A stretch of DNA of 64,000 nucleotides, taken from Streptomyces sp. CB02414 (GTDB lineage: Bacteria; Actinomycetota; Actinomycetes; Streptomycetales; Streptomycetaceae). The notes beneath the pieces are model-generated. The model was not told the DNA's origin. It made no database searches and saw nothing but the letters and a program-made list of their open reading frames with translations. Positions within the stretch are counted from its first letter, which is position 1, and every line of letters starts with the position of its first letter. Both the position numbers and the translations under genes were made by a program. The DNA lies in the NCBI RefSeq assembly GCF_001905385.1, contig NZ_LIPF01000004.1, positions 1 through 64,000 on the forward strand, written 5' to 3'. Positions 15,434-23,812 of the stretch are shown piece by piece.

Positions 15434-16692
15434 CCGACATCGACCCCGCTCCCGACCGCACCGCACCGCCCGCGTGCCCCGCGCACGACAAGGCCGTGGC
15501 GCTCGCCGGACTGGAGTACCAGCAGACACCGTCGGAGCTCTACCGCGGCCTGCGCGCCGAGCACGGCGCCGTCGCCCCGGTGCTCCTGGACGGCGGCATC
15601 CCCGCCTGGCTGGTCCTCGGCTACACCGAGGTCAGCTATGTCACCGGCCACGACGAGCTGTTCGCCCGGGACTCGCGCCGCTGGAACCAGTGGAACGCCA
15701 TCCCGCCCGACTGGCCACTGCTGCCCTACGTCGGCCACCAGCCGTCCGTGCTGTTCACCGAGGGCGAGGAACACCGGCGGCGGGCCGGCGTGATCTCGCA
15801 GGCCCTCGCGGGCGTCGACCAGTTCGAACTGGCCCGTGACTGCCGTCAGCTGGCCGACGGACTCATCGCGTCCTTCGCGGGCAGCGGCCGGGCCGAGCTG
15901 ATGCGGGACTACGCCCACGCCCTGCCGATGCGCGCCGCCGTGCGCATGTGCGGGATGCCGCACAGCGGCGACGAGACCCGGCAGCTCGTCGAGGACCTGC
16001 GCGTCTCCCTGGACGCGGCGGAGGGCGACGACCCGGTCGCCGCGTACGCGCGAGTGGGCGAGCGCATCCACCGGCTGGTACGCCGGAAGCGGGAGCGGCC
16101 CGGCCCCGACGTCACCTCCCGGATGCTGACGCACCCGGCGGGGCTGACCGACGAGGAGATCGTCCAGGACCTGATCTCCGTCATCGCCGCCGCCCAGCAG
16201 CCCACCGCCAACTGGATCGGCAACACCCTCCGGTTGCTGCTCACCGACGAACGCTTCGCCATGAACGTCTCGGGCGGCCGGCTCAGCGTCGGCGAGGCGC
16301 TGAACGAGGTGCTGTGGCTGGACACGCCCACCCAGAACTTCATCGGCCGCTGGGCGGTGAACGACACCCAGCTCGGCGGCCGGCAGATCCGGGCCGGCGA
16401 CTGCCTGGTACTGGGCCTCGCCGCGGCCAACACCGACCCGCAGCTGTGGCCCGAGGCGCACGTAGGCGCCGAGAACTCCGCGCACCTGTCCTTCAGCAAC
16501 GGCGAGCACCGGTGCCCGTACCCGGCACCGCTGCTCGCCGACGTCATGGCCCGCACGGCGGTCGAGACGCTGCTGGAACGCCTCCCCGACCTGGTGCTCG
16601 CCGTCGACCCCGACGAGCTGACCTGGCGGCCCTCCATCTGGATGCGCGGACTGACGGCCCTGCCGGCACTCTTCACGCCCGTGGTGCCGTGA
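15430..16692 (+). CDS. cvnE: conservon cytochrome P450 lacking the ExxR arginine (CYP157-like)
   Basis: 420 residues, starting at GTG 15430 in a 4-bp overlap with cvnD. The heme loop FSNGEHRCPYPAPLLA (about 356-371) keeps the cysteine ligand. The K-helix, however, reads ALNEVLWLDTP, giving E-V-L-W instead of ExxR. The I-helix reads VIAAAQQPTAN instead of A-G-x-D/E-T-T. CYP157 enzymes of Streptomyces conservons are known to lack an intact ExxR, so this is probably a family trait rather than a mutation. Its substrate is unknown, and catalytic competence is uncertain. The last 20 bases overlap a convergent P450 gene. Confidence 0.9.
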   Translation: MTDIDPAPDRTAPPACPAHDKAVALAGLEYQQTPSELYRGLRAEHGAVAPVLLDGGIPAWLVLGYTEVSYVTGHDELFARDSRRWNQWNAIPPDWPLLPYVGHQPSVLFTEGEEHRRRAGVISQALAGVDQFELARDCRQLADGLIASFAGSGRAELMRDYAHALPMRAAVRMCGMPHSGDETRQLVEDLRVSLDAAEGDDPVAAYARVGERIHRLVRRKRERPGPDVTSRMLTHPAGLTDEEIVQDLISVIAAAQQPTANWIGNTLRLLLTDERFAMNVSGGRLSVGEALNEVLWLDTPTQNFIGRWAVNDTQLGGRQIRAGDCLVLGLAAANTDPQLWPEAHVGAENSAHLSFSNGEHRCPYPAPLLADVMARTAVETLLERLPDLVLAVDPDELTWRPSIWMRGLTALPALFTPVVP

Positions 16693-17917
16693 CGGACGAG
16701 GGCGGCGTGAACCGCACCGGCAGCGACTGCGGGCCCCGGGTGAAGACCCCCTGCTCCACCACGTCGAACCCGTCGGCCGGCCGCAGGTCGGGCATGGCGT
16801 CCAGCAACTGGCCCACGCCGGTCTCGACCTCGGCCTTCGCCAGCAGCGCGCCGACGCAGAAGTGCCGCCCGAGCGCGAAGGCGAGATGGTCGGCGGCGGC
16901 CGAGAACGCGGTCGTCGTGGTGAGGTCGTCGCGGAGGACGTCGAAACGGTCCGGGTCGTGGTAGCGGTTCCCGTCCCGGTTGGCCGCGCCGATCAGACAG
17001 GTGACGGTCGCGCCCGCCGGTATGGTGCCGCCGCTCAGCTCCACCTCGGTCGCGGTCTGCCGCATGATCATGTGGACGGGCGGGGTGTACCGCAGCGTCT
17101 CGGCGAAGGCGCGGGGGATCAGGCTCCGGTCCTCACGCACGGCCGCCAACTGCTCCGGATGCGCCAGCAGGTTGGCGAAGATGCTCGCGATGGCCTTGTC
17201 GGTGGTCTCGCCCCCCGCGGCGAGCAGCAGACTGCAGAAGGCCTTGATGTCCTCGTCGCTCATCCGCACCCCGTCCACCTCGGCAGCGCACAGGGCGGAC
17301 AGCAGGTCGTCGCCCGGGTTCTCGCGACGCTCCCGGATGACCGGGAACATGTACTCGGCGAACTCCACCCGGGTGCGCGCCCCGGCCGCCGCCACCTGGG
17401 GGTCGCCGGAGAGGTTGCCGAGGAAGGCGATGACCGACGTGTACCAGCCGTGGAAGCGGTCGTGGTCGGCCTTGTCCAGGCCCAGCATGTCCGCGATGAC
17501 GTTGACGGGGAACCGGGTCGCGTAGTCGGCGACCAGGTCGGCCCGCCCGGTGTGCCGGAAGGCGTCGATGAGTTCGCGGGAGTTGCGCTCGATGACCGGC
17601 AGGAACTTCTCCCGCAGCTCGGCCCCGCGGAAGGCCGGGGCGACCAGCGCCCGCCGGACCGCGTGCTCGCGGCCGCTCAGCTGGAGGATCGTCCTGCCGT
17701 GCACCGGCTCGATCTGCCAGTCGTAGTTCTCGGTGGTGAACTGCCCCGCGCGGTCCTTGAAGACGCGTTCCACGTCCTCGTAGCGCGACACGATCCAGCT
17801 CTGGGTGGCCTCGTGCCGGATGAGCGGCGCGCTCTCGCGCATCATCCGGTAGGCCGGGTAGGGGTTCGCCGCGAACTCGGGGGAGAGGATGTCGGGGACC
17901 TGCTGCGCGGTGGACAT
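16673..17917 (-). CDS. cytochrome P450, convergent with cvnE
   Basis: 414 residues with all standard motifs: I-helix LLAAGGETTDKA, K-helix AETLRYTPP (ExxR intact), and heme loop FALGRHFCVGALLAKAE with the cysteine ligand. It is a soluble bacterial class I enzyme and needs ferredoxin and a reductase, none of which is adjacent. ATG 17917 is chosen because upstream in-frame residues are not P450-like and GAGGAGT lies 5-6 bases upstream. Its 3' end overlaps cvnE by 20 bp tail to tail. CYP157 genes are often paired with a second P450, but usually in the same direction. Subfamily not assigned. Confidence 0.92.
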   Translation of the reverse strand: MSTAQQVPDILSPEFAANPYPAYRMMRESAPLIRHEATQSWIVSRYEDVERVFKDRAGQFTTENYDWQIEPVHGRTILQLSGREHAVRRALVAPAFRGAELREKFLPVIERNSRELIDAFRHTGRADLVADYATRFPVNVIADMLGLDKADHDRFHGWYTSVIAFLGNLSGDPQVAAAGARTRVEFAEYMFPVIRERRENPGDDLLSALCAAEVDGVRMSDEDIKAFCSLLLAAGGETTDKAIASIFANLLAHPEQLAAVREDRSLIPRAFAETLRYTPPVHMIMRQTATEVELSGGTIPAGATVTCLIGAANRDGNRYHDPDRFDVLRDDLTTTTAFSAAADHLAFALGRHFCVGALLAKAEVETGVGQLLDAMPDLRPADGFDVVEQGVFTRGPQSLPVRFTPPSSVTAPRA

Positions 17918-18008
17918 GGGACTCCTCGGTCGACAACGGCCGTATCGCACCAGGCTATTGACGACCGGGCGGGCCCGACAGACCGCGCGGGCGCTCAAGT
18001 CCTCGCGC

Positions 18009-18734
18009 CTACCCCCGCGCGTCGAACGCCGCCCTCACCCGCAGCAGCTCGGACACGTCCGAGCCCGCGGCCAGCTCGCGCGGCTCGGAGCCCCGACGGA
18101 ACAGCCGCGCGTCCCGCTCGCCGCCGAGAACCGCGCGCTCGCCGTCGACCCGCAGCCAGGAACCCTCCCGCAGCCCGAGCACGGGCACGTCGTTCTCCTC
18201 CAGGAACTCCGTCAGCCGCTCCTCGCGGGTCTCGCCCTTGTGCGTCGAGGCGGGGTCCGGGTCGAGGTAGTGCGGGTTGATCTGGAACGGCACCAGACCC
18301 AGCGCCTCGAAGGACGGGGGCTCGACGATGGGCATGTCGTTGGTGGTGCGCAGGGAGGGAGCCGCCATGTTCGTACCGGCGCTGGCCCCCATGTAGGGCA
18401 GCCCGTCGCCGACCGCCTTGATCAGCGCCTCCCGCAGTCCCGTGCGGTACAGGGCGCTCAGCAGCCGGAAGGAGTTGCCGCCGCCGACGAACACCGCGTC
18501 CGCCTCGCCGAGCCGCGCCAGCGGGTCACCGCCCTCGTGCACGCCCCGCACGTCGATGCCCGCGCCGGCGAGCGCGCCGCGCACCTTGGCGGTGTACGCG
18601 TCGTGGTCCGCGAGGGCGTACGGCACGAACGCCAGCCGCGCACCGCCGGGCAGGAAGCCCGTCACGGTGTCGAGGGCGTGTTCCAGGTAGCCGCGGCCGT
18701 ACTGGGTGGAGTTGGACAGGAGCAGCAGATTCAC
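18009..18734 (-). CDS. pepE: dipeptidase E-like serine peptidase (S51)
   Basis: 241 residues with a class-I glutamine-amidotransferase-like fold: MNLLLLSNSTQYGRGYLEHA, FVGGGNSFRLLSAL, and the nucleophile loop YMGASAGTNMAAP (Ser about 120). Downstream are PSFEALGLVPFQINPHYLD with the catalytic His and THKGETREERL. PepE hydrolyses dipeptides with N-terminal aspartate in the cytosol. The start is GTG 18734 with GAGGA upstream. It lies 45 bp downstream of the iclR gene on the same strand and is likely co-transcribed. The family assignment is strong; the substrate here is inferred. Confidence 0.92.
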   Translation of the reverse strand: MNLLLLSNSTQYGRGYLEHALDTVTGFLPGGARLAFVPYALADHDAYTAKVRGALAGAGIDVRGVHEGGDPLARLGEADAVFVGGGNSFRLLSALYRTGLREALIKAVGDGLPYMGASAGTNMAAPSLRTTNDMPIVEPPSFEALGLVPFQINPHYLDPDPASTHKGETREERLTEFLEENDVPVLGLREGSWLRVDGERAVLGGERDARLFRRGSEPRELAAGSDVSELLRVRAAFDARG

Positions 18735-18779
18735 GGGGTGTCCTCGTCGACGGGGTCGGATCGGTGATGCGGTGACGGT

Positions 18780-19613
18780 TCAGGCGGTACGGGAGGGGCG
18801 CGGGCGGCGCTGGTGCTGCGGCGGGTGCGTCAGGCGCCGCTCCAGCAGCCGGGCGGCGCGGCGCAGCACCTCCAGGCGGTCCTCGGGCCCCTCGGGGAAG
18901 CGCTCCTTGGCGGCACCGAGGCTGAGGCTGCCGTAGGGCTCGGAGCCGAGGAACACCGGCACGGCGACCGTGCCGATGCCGGCGTCGTACTCGCCCACGG
19001 TCCAGGCGTACCCCTGGGCGCGCACCCGGCGGAACTCCTGCTCCAGCTGGTCGGGGTCGGTGACCGTGCGCTCGGTGAAGCGTGCCATGGGACGGCCGCG
19101 GAACAGCCGGTGCCGCTGGTCGTCGGGCAGGAAGGCGTAGTACGACTTGCTGGTGGCGCCCGCGTGCGCCGGGTACAGCTCGCCGACCAGCGGGTAGTAG
19201 CGCAGCGGCCCCTCCTCGCCCTCGACGGCCGCCACGCAGCGCATGTGGAAGCTGTCGGGCAGGCAGAACAGGACGGTGTCGCCGGTCGCCGCGCGCAGGT
19301 CCTGGAGGACCGGTTCGGCGAGCAGTTCCAGGGAGCCCGAGCGCTCCCAGAGACGGCCCAGGCGCAGGGCGGCCGGGCCGATGCGATAGCGGCGCGTCGC
19401 CGGGTCGGAGACCAGGAAGCCGCGGCCCGCGAGCGTGGACAGCAGGCGCTGGGCGACCGAGGTGTCCCAGCCGAACTCACCGGCGATCTCCGTCACGCCC
19501 CAGTCGGGCCGGCTGCGCTCGAAGGCGAGCAGCACCAGGAGGGCGCGGTCGACGGTCTGCAGCGCTCCGGCCGGCGTCTTGCGGTCCGAGGGCTGGACGG
19601 GCCGGTCGGTCAT
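18780..19613 (-). CDS. IclR-family transcriptional regulator
   Basis: 277 residues. Winged helix-turn-helix at about 20-85 (VDRALLVLLAFERSRPDWGV, then SVAQRLLSTLAGRGFLVSDP) and the IclR effector domain at 100-260 (LRYYPLVGELYPAHAGATSKSY, YAWTVGEYDAGIGTVAVPVF). The start is ATG 19613; 20 extra upstream codons are not IclR-like. It is divergent from the DUF1177-permease-M20 operon, the arrangement of a pathway-specific regulator with a small-molecule ligand. The co-directional pepE gene follows. Ligand unknown; it may be the metabolite taken up by the permease. Confidence 0.92.
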   Translation of the reverse strand: MTDRPVQPSDRKTPAGALQTVDRALLVLLAFERSRPDWGVTEIAGEFGWDTSVAQRLLSTLAGRGFLVSDPATRRYRIGPAALRLGRLWERSGSLELLAEPVLQDLRAATGDTVLFCLPDSFHMRCVAAVEGEEGPLRYYPLVGELYPAHAGATSKSYYAFLPDDQRHRLFRGRPMARFTERTVTDPDQLEQEFRRVRAQGYAWTVGEYDAGIGTVAVPVFLGSEPYGSLSLGAAKERFPEGPEDRLEVLRRAARLLERRLTHPPQHQRRPRPSRTA

Positions 19614-19684
19614 GGCGGCTCTCCTCGTCGAGCGGGCACTGGTGCGATCGCCGTTCCCCACACATCTCACCATTCAGACCGGGA

Positions 19685-19713
19685 TTGCAGATAGCGGGAA
19701 ACAGTTGCGGAGA
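19685..19713. promoter_or_regulatory. direct repeat in the iclR / DUF1177 intergenic region
   Basis: Two copies of TTGCnGAnA (TTGCAGATA at 19685-19693, TTGCGGAGA at 19705-19713) spaced exactly 20 bp, two helical turns. They lie in an unusually A+T-rich part of the spacer between divergent genes. Arms GCAGAT and ATCTGC also face each other further apart. This could be the IclR operator; it is an inference only. Confidence 0.3.
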
Positions 19714-19775
19714 ACGTTAATCGATCCGGAATCTGCTGTCAGCACCGCCCCAGGTGCGGATCAGGAGAACTGCCC

Positions 19776-20729
19776 ATGTTGAAGTACGTCCTGGACCTCG
19801 TGGACCTGCTGGACGATCCCGACGTCGACGGCAAGCGCGTCGCCGCCCACCTCGACTCCGTGGCCGGGCCCGAGGGCTCCGGAGCCGAGGTCACCACCGT
19901 CACCGGCGAGCGCGGCTCGACGGACTTCGTGCTCGTCCGCATCCCGGGCCGCACCGGCCGTACCGCCGGCGGCCTGGCGCGCACCCTCGGCGTGGTCGGA
20001 CGCCTCGGCGGCATCGGGGCCCGCCCGGAGACGACCGGCCTGGTGTCCGACGCCGACGGCGCCGTCGCCGCGCTCGCCACCGCCGCCAAGCTGCTCGACA
20101 TGCGCCGCCGAGGGGACGTGCTCGACGGCGACGTGATCGTCGCCACCCACATCTGTCCCGACGCACCGACCGCGCCGCACGACCCGGTGCCCTTCATGGA
20201 CTCGCCCGTCGACATCGCGACCATGAACCGGCACGAGGTCACCGGCGAGATGGAGGCGGTGCTCTCGATCGACACCACCAAGGGCAACCGGATCATCAAC
20301 CACAAGGGCCTCGCCCTGTCGCCCACCGTCAAGGAGGGCTGGGTGCTCAAGGTGAGCGAGCAGCTGGGGGAACTGCTGGCCGTGGTGACCGGTGAGCCGT
20401 TGGTCACGTACCCGGTGACCACCCAGGACATCACCCCGTACGGTAACGGTGTACACCACATCAATTCGATCCTGCAGCCGGCCACGGCGACGGCCGCCCC
20501 GGTCGTCGGCCTCGCCGTCACCTCCGCGGCGGCGGTGCCCGGCTGCCAGACGGGCGCCAGCCACGAGACCGACATCGCGGCGGCCGCCCGGTTCGCCGTC
20601 GAGACCGCCAAGGCCTACGGCGGCGGACGCCTCGACTTCCACGACGACCAGGAGTTCGACGCGCTCGTGTCCCGTTACGGCTCCCTGACCCACCTGCAGA
20701 CCTTCGGCCGCGAACCCGGGGAGTCGTGA
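19776..20729 (+). CDS. DUF1177 family protein
   Basis: 317 residues that read as a full-length DUF1177 protein, as I recall the family: MLKYVLDLVDLLDDPDVDG at the start, GVVGRLGGIGARPETTGLVS, THICPDAPTAPHDPVPFMDS, LSIDTTKGNRIINHKG, QDITPYGNGVHHINSI. These runs hold conserved His, Asp and Asn residues that could form a metal or active site. No activity is established for the family to my knowledge. ATG 19776 has AGGAG 9 bases upstream. It is the first gene of a three-gene operon with a permease (overlapping ends) and an M20 hydrolase, so a catabolic enzyme for the transported compound is likely. Confidence 0.88.
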   Translation: MLKYVLDLVDLLDDPDVDGKRVAAHLDSVAGPEGSGAEVTTVTGERGSTDFVLVRIPGRTGRTAGGLARTLGVVGRLGGIGARPETTGLVSDADGAVAALATAAKLLDMRRRGDVLDGDVIVATHICPDAPTAPHDPVPFMDSPVDIATMNRHEVTGEMEAVLSIDTTKGNRIINHKGLALSPTVKEGWVLKVSEQLGELLAVVTGEPLVTYPVTTQDITPYGNGVHHINSILQPATATAAPVVGLAVTSAAAVPGCQTGASHETDIAAAARFAVETAKAYGGGRLDFHDDQEFDALVSRYGSLTHLQTFGREPGES

Positions 20730-20731
20730 TC

Positions 20732-22126
20732 ATGGCCGCGAACGACAGCACCGCCCCCGGGGCGGGCGGCACCAAGTCCGTGGGCAGCGACGACTACGCC
20801 CTGTCCAGGGTCCCGCGCGACAAGCGGCTCGGCTTCTGGACGATGCTGCTCCAGTGGCTCGCGCAGTCGGGCTCCATCTCGCAGTTCACCCTCGGCGCCA
20901 CCATCGGCGTCGGCATGTCCTTCGGCGACGCGTTCCTGGCGTTCACCCTCGGCGCGGTGATCCTCGAGGTCGTCATCTTCGCGATCGGCCTGGCCGGCAT
21001 GCGCGAGGGCCTGGCGACCCCGCTGCTCACCCGCTGGGCCGGCTTCGGCCGCAACGGCTCGGCGCTGGTCAGCCTGGTCATCTCGGTCAGCCTCGTCGGC
21101 TGGTTCGGCGTACAGAACACGATCTTCGGCGACAGCGTGTCGGCGCTCGTCGGCGGGCCCTCCTGGCTGTGGTGCGTGGCCGCCGGCCTCGGCATCACCG
21201 TCCTGGTGATCTTCGGCTTCCGGTACATGGCCGTCTTCGCGAAGATCGTCACCCCGCTGTTCTTCGCGATGGTCGCCTGGTCGGTCACCGACGCGCTGAG
21301 CGACCACTCGCTGACCGAGCTGATCAACTCCCCGGCCCCCGGCGAGACCATCCCCCTCGCGGTCGCCGCGACCGCCATCGCGGGCGGCTTCATGACCGGC
21401 GCGATCGTCTCCCCGGAGATGACCCGCTACAACCGCAAGGGCAGCCACGTCTTCCTGCAGAGCGCCTCGTCGATGATCCTCTCCGAGTACATCGTCGGCA
21501 TGACCGGAGTGCTCCTCGGCCACATGGTCGGCAGCGGCCAGGTCTCCCAGATCGTGCTGTCCACCTCCGGCGTCTTCGGCGTGCTCGTCGTCCTGATGTC
21601 CACCGCGAAGATCAACGACTGGAACCTGTACGGCTCCTCGCTCGGCGTCGTCAACTTCTTCCAGGTCGTCTTCAAGAAGCGCGTGCACCGCGGCGCGGTC
21701 ACCATCGTCCTCGGCATCGCGGGCACCCTGCTGTCCGCCGTCGGCATGATGACCCACTTCACCGACTTCCTGTCCGTGCTGGGCGTCGCCATCCCGCCGG
21801 TGGGCGGCATCATCGTCGCCGAGTACTGGGTGGTCCGCCGCATGCGCGCACCCCTGGACGCCACGCGCGACGCGCAGACCCTGCCCGCCACCTCGCCGAC
21901 CTGGGTGCCGATGTCCCTGGTCATCTGGGCCCTCGCCTTCTGCGTCGGCAAGTTCTACGACGGCGGCATCCCCGCCCTGAACTCCCTGCTGACCGCGTTC
22001 GTCCTCTACAGCGTCCTCGGCCTGGCCGGCTGGATCAGGACGTACGGCACCACCACCCTCGACGACGACGAAACCGCCGACCGCATCCCGGCCGCGCCCG
22101 GCACGGCCCCCGTAGGAGCACCATGA
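20732..22126 (+). CDS. NCS1/CodB-like purine-cytosine permease
   Basis: 464 residues with about twelve membrane segments and an NCS1 (cytosine/purine/hydantoin) permease pattern: LLQWLAQSGSISQFTLGATIGVG in the first helix and GFMTGAIVSPEMTRYNRKGS in the middle. It imports nucleobases, allantoin, hydantoins or related amides with Na+ or H+. ATG 20732 is preferred over GTG 20726 because GGGGAG lies 8 bases upstream of it. It overlaps or abuts the stop of the DUF1177 gene, and its own stop overlaps the M20 gene (ATGA). The substrate may be an unusual ring amide. Confidence 0.92.
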   Translation: MAANDSTAPGAGGTKSVGSDDYALSRVPRDKRLGFWTMLLQWLAQSGSISQFTLGATIGVGMSFGDAFLAFTLGAVILEVVIFAIGLAGMREGLATPLLTRWAGFGRNGSALVSLVISVSLVGWFGVQNTIFGDSVSALVGGPSWLWCVAAGLGITVLVIFGFRYMAVFAKIVTPLFFAMVAWSVTDALSDHSLTELINSPAPGETIPLAVAATAIAGGFMTGAIVSPEMTRYNRKGSHVFLQSASSMILSEYIVGMTGVLLGHMVGSGQVSQIVLSTSGVFGVLVVLMSTAKINDWNLYGSSLGVVNFFQVVFKKRVHRGAVTIVLGIAGTLLSAVGMMTHFTDFLSVLGVAIPPVGGIIVAEYWVVRRMRAPLDATRDAQTLPATSPTWVPMSLVIWALAFCVGKFYDGGIPALNSLLTAFVLYSVLGLAGWIRTYGTTTLDDDETADRIPAAPGTAPVGAP

Positions 22127-23460
22127 GCACCACCCCCGCCCCCGCCCCCGCCCCGGCCTCCGCGTCCGAGGAGGCGCAGCGCGAGGTCGTCGAACTGTGC
22201 GCGGAGCTGATCCGCTTCGACACGTCCAATCCCACCAGCGACGAGCGCGCCTGCGCCGACTGGGTCGTGGCCCGGCTCGCGGAGGCGGGCATCACCTCCG
22301 AGCTGGTGGAGAGCGCCCCGGGCCGCGCCAACGTCGTCGCCCGCATCCCCGGCGCCGACCCCGCCCGGGGCGCCCTGCTGGTCCACGGCCACCTGGACGT
22401 CGTACCGGCGGACGCGGCCGAGTGGCAGGTGCCGCCGTTCTCCGGCGAGATCCGAGACGGGTACCTGTGGGGCCGCGGCGCCATCGACATGAAGGACACG
22501 GTGGCCGTCATGCTGGCCACCGCCCGCCACTTCGCCCGCACCGGCGCCCGGCCCGCCCGCGACATCGTCCTCGCCTTCCTCGCCGACGAGGAGGCCGGCG
22601 GCAGGTTCGGCGCCCACTGGCTGGTCGAGCACCGGCCCGAGCTGTTCGCCGGCGTCACCGAGGCGATCGGCGAGGGAGGCGGCTTCAGCTACGCCCTGGA
22701 CGACACCCGGCGCCTCTACCCGATCGAGAACGCCCAGCGCGGCATGGCCTGGATGGAACTGACCGCGTCGGGCCGCGCCGGGCACGGCTCCTCCCCGAAC
22801 GACGACAACGCCGTCACCGACCTCGCCGAGTCCCTCACCCGCATCGGCCGCCACACCTTCCCCGTCCGCCTGATCGAACCGGTCCGCGCCCTGCTCACCG
22901 AGGCCGCCCGCCTCCAGGGCGTCGACCTCGACCTCGACGCGGAGGACCTGGACGCCGAACTGGCCAAGCTGGGCCACGTGGCCGACTTCATGCAGGTCGT
23001 GCTGCGCAACTCGGCCAACCCCACCATGTTCACGGCCGGCTACCAGACCAACGTCATCCCGGGCCGGGCCACCGCCCGCGTCGACGGCCGGTTCCTGCCC
23101 GGCCACGAGCAGGAGCTGGTCGACACCGTCGACGCGCTGCTCCTGCCCTCGGTCTCCCGGGAGTGGGTCAACCACGACATCGCCATGGAGACCACCTTCG
23201 ACGGCCCCCTCGTCGACGCCATGTGCGCGGCCGTGCGCGCCGAGGACCCCGACGGCCACCCCGTGCCGTACTGCAACCCGGGCGGCACCGACGCGAAGGC
23301 CTTCACCAAGCTGGACATCCGCTGCTTCGGCTTCAAGGGCCTCAAGCTCCCGCACGACCTCGACTACGGCCGCCTCTTCCACGGCGTCGACGAACGCGTG
23401 CCGCTGGAGGGACTGCGCTTCGGCGTGCGGGTGATGACCCGGCTGTGGCAGAGCTGCTGA
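22123..23460 (+). CDS. M20 family metallohydrolase (ArgE/DapE/Acy1-like)
   Basis: 445 residues. Zinc-site motifs of the M20 family: HGHLDVVPA, WGRGAIDMKDTVA, and FLADEEAGGRFG with the general-base/ligand Glu pair. The lid/dimerization domain is around 200-320 (GRAGHGSSPNDDNA), and a final GGTDAKAF region is followed by a His. Enzymes of this group deacylate or hydrolyse N-acyl-amino acids, carnosine-like dipeptides or carbamoyl compounds. The start ATG 22123 overlaps the permease stop by 4 bp, with AGGAG upstream. A peptide-bond cleaving step fits the neighbouring PepE and permease. Confidence 0.93.
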   Translation: MSTTPAPAPAPASASEEAQREVVELCAELIRFDTSNPTSDERACADWVVARLAEAGITSELVESAPGRANVVARIPGADPARGALLVHGHLDVVPADAAEWQVPPFSGEIRDGYLWGRGAIDMKDTVAVMLATARHFARTGARPARDIVLAFLADEEAGGRFGAHWLVEHRPELFAGVTEAIGEGGGFSYALDDTRRLYPIENAQRGMAWMELTASGRAGHGSSPNDDNAVTDLAESLTRIGRHTFPVRLIEPVRALLTEAARLQGVDLDLDAEDLDAELAKLGHVADFMQVVLRNSANPTMFTAGYQTNVIPGRATARVDGRFLPGHEQELVDTVDALLLPSVSREWVNHDIAMETTFDGPLVDAMCAAVRAEDPDGHPVPYCNPGGTDAKAFTKLDIRCFGFKGLKLPHDLDYGRLFHGVDERVPLEGLRFGVRVMTRLWQSC

Positions 23461-23564
23461 CCGGGACGGCCCCGGGGAATGCGCGGCCGGGCGCCGGCGT
23501 TGACAGCCCTGACTGACATGCGCGGGACAGAACGGCAGCCCGCGTGGCGGTCGGAAGGAGCACC

Positions 23565-23729
23565 ATGGCCCGCAGCACCGCACGCCCGGTCGTCAAGCTG
23601 AAGTCGACCGCCGGGACCGGCGTCACCTACGTCACCCGCAAGAACCGCCTCAACGACCCCGACCGGCTCGTCCTGCGCAAGTACGACCCGGTGGCGGGGG
23701 AGCACGTCACGTTCCGCGAGGAACGCTGA
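23565..23729 (+). CDS. rpmG: ribosomal protein L33, cysteine-free paralogue
   Basis: 54 residues: [20 protein letters not shown], then [20 protein letters not shown], the L33 family pattern. It has no cysteine, so it is the zinc-independent (C-minus) form that can replace the zinc-binding L33 when zinc is scarce. In S. coelicolor such paralogues are controlled by Zur. Here I saw no clear Zur box upstream, and L28, L31, S14 and S18 partners are not adjacent. The start is ATG 23565 with GGAAGGAG 7 bases upstream. A TTGACA at about 23498 may be a -35 element. Confidence 0.9.
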   Translation: MARSTARPVVKLKSTAGTGVTYVTRKNRLNDPDRLVLRKYDPVAGEHVTFREER

Positions 23730-23757
23730 CCAGGGTCCGCGCCGCGGATCCGCGCAC

Positions 23758-23796
23758 CACGGCCCGGCCCCCGCGTGCCCCGGGGGCCGGGCCGTG
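23758..23796. terminator. bidirectional hairpin terminator
   Basis: 15-bp perfect stem (CACGGCCCGGCCCCC / GGGGGCCGGGCCGTG) with a 9-base loop, between rpmG and the convergent exonuclease-TerD gene. Confidence 0.75.
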
Positions 23797-23812
23797 CCGT
23801 GTCGGCGTGCGG

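Noticed and set aside
20854..22122. Long upstream extension of the M20 hydrolase reading frame
   Set aside because: It runs through the NCS1 permease gene in another frame; M20 homology begins only at the ATG at 23 bases into 22101-22160, with its own ribosome-binding site.
23461..23564. Zur operator upstream of rpmG
   Set aside because: I looked for an A+T-rich TGAAAATNATTTTCA-like palindrome and saw none; only a TTGACA and ordinary G+C-rich sequence.
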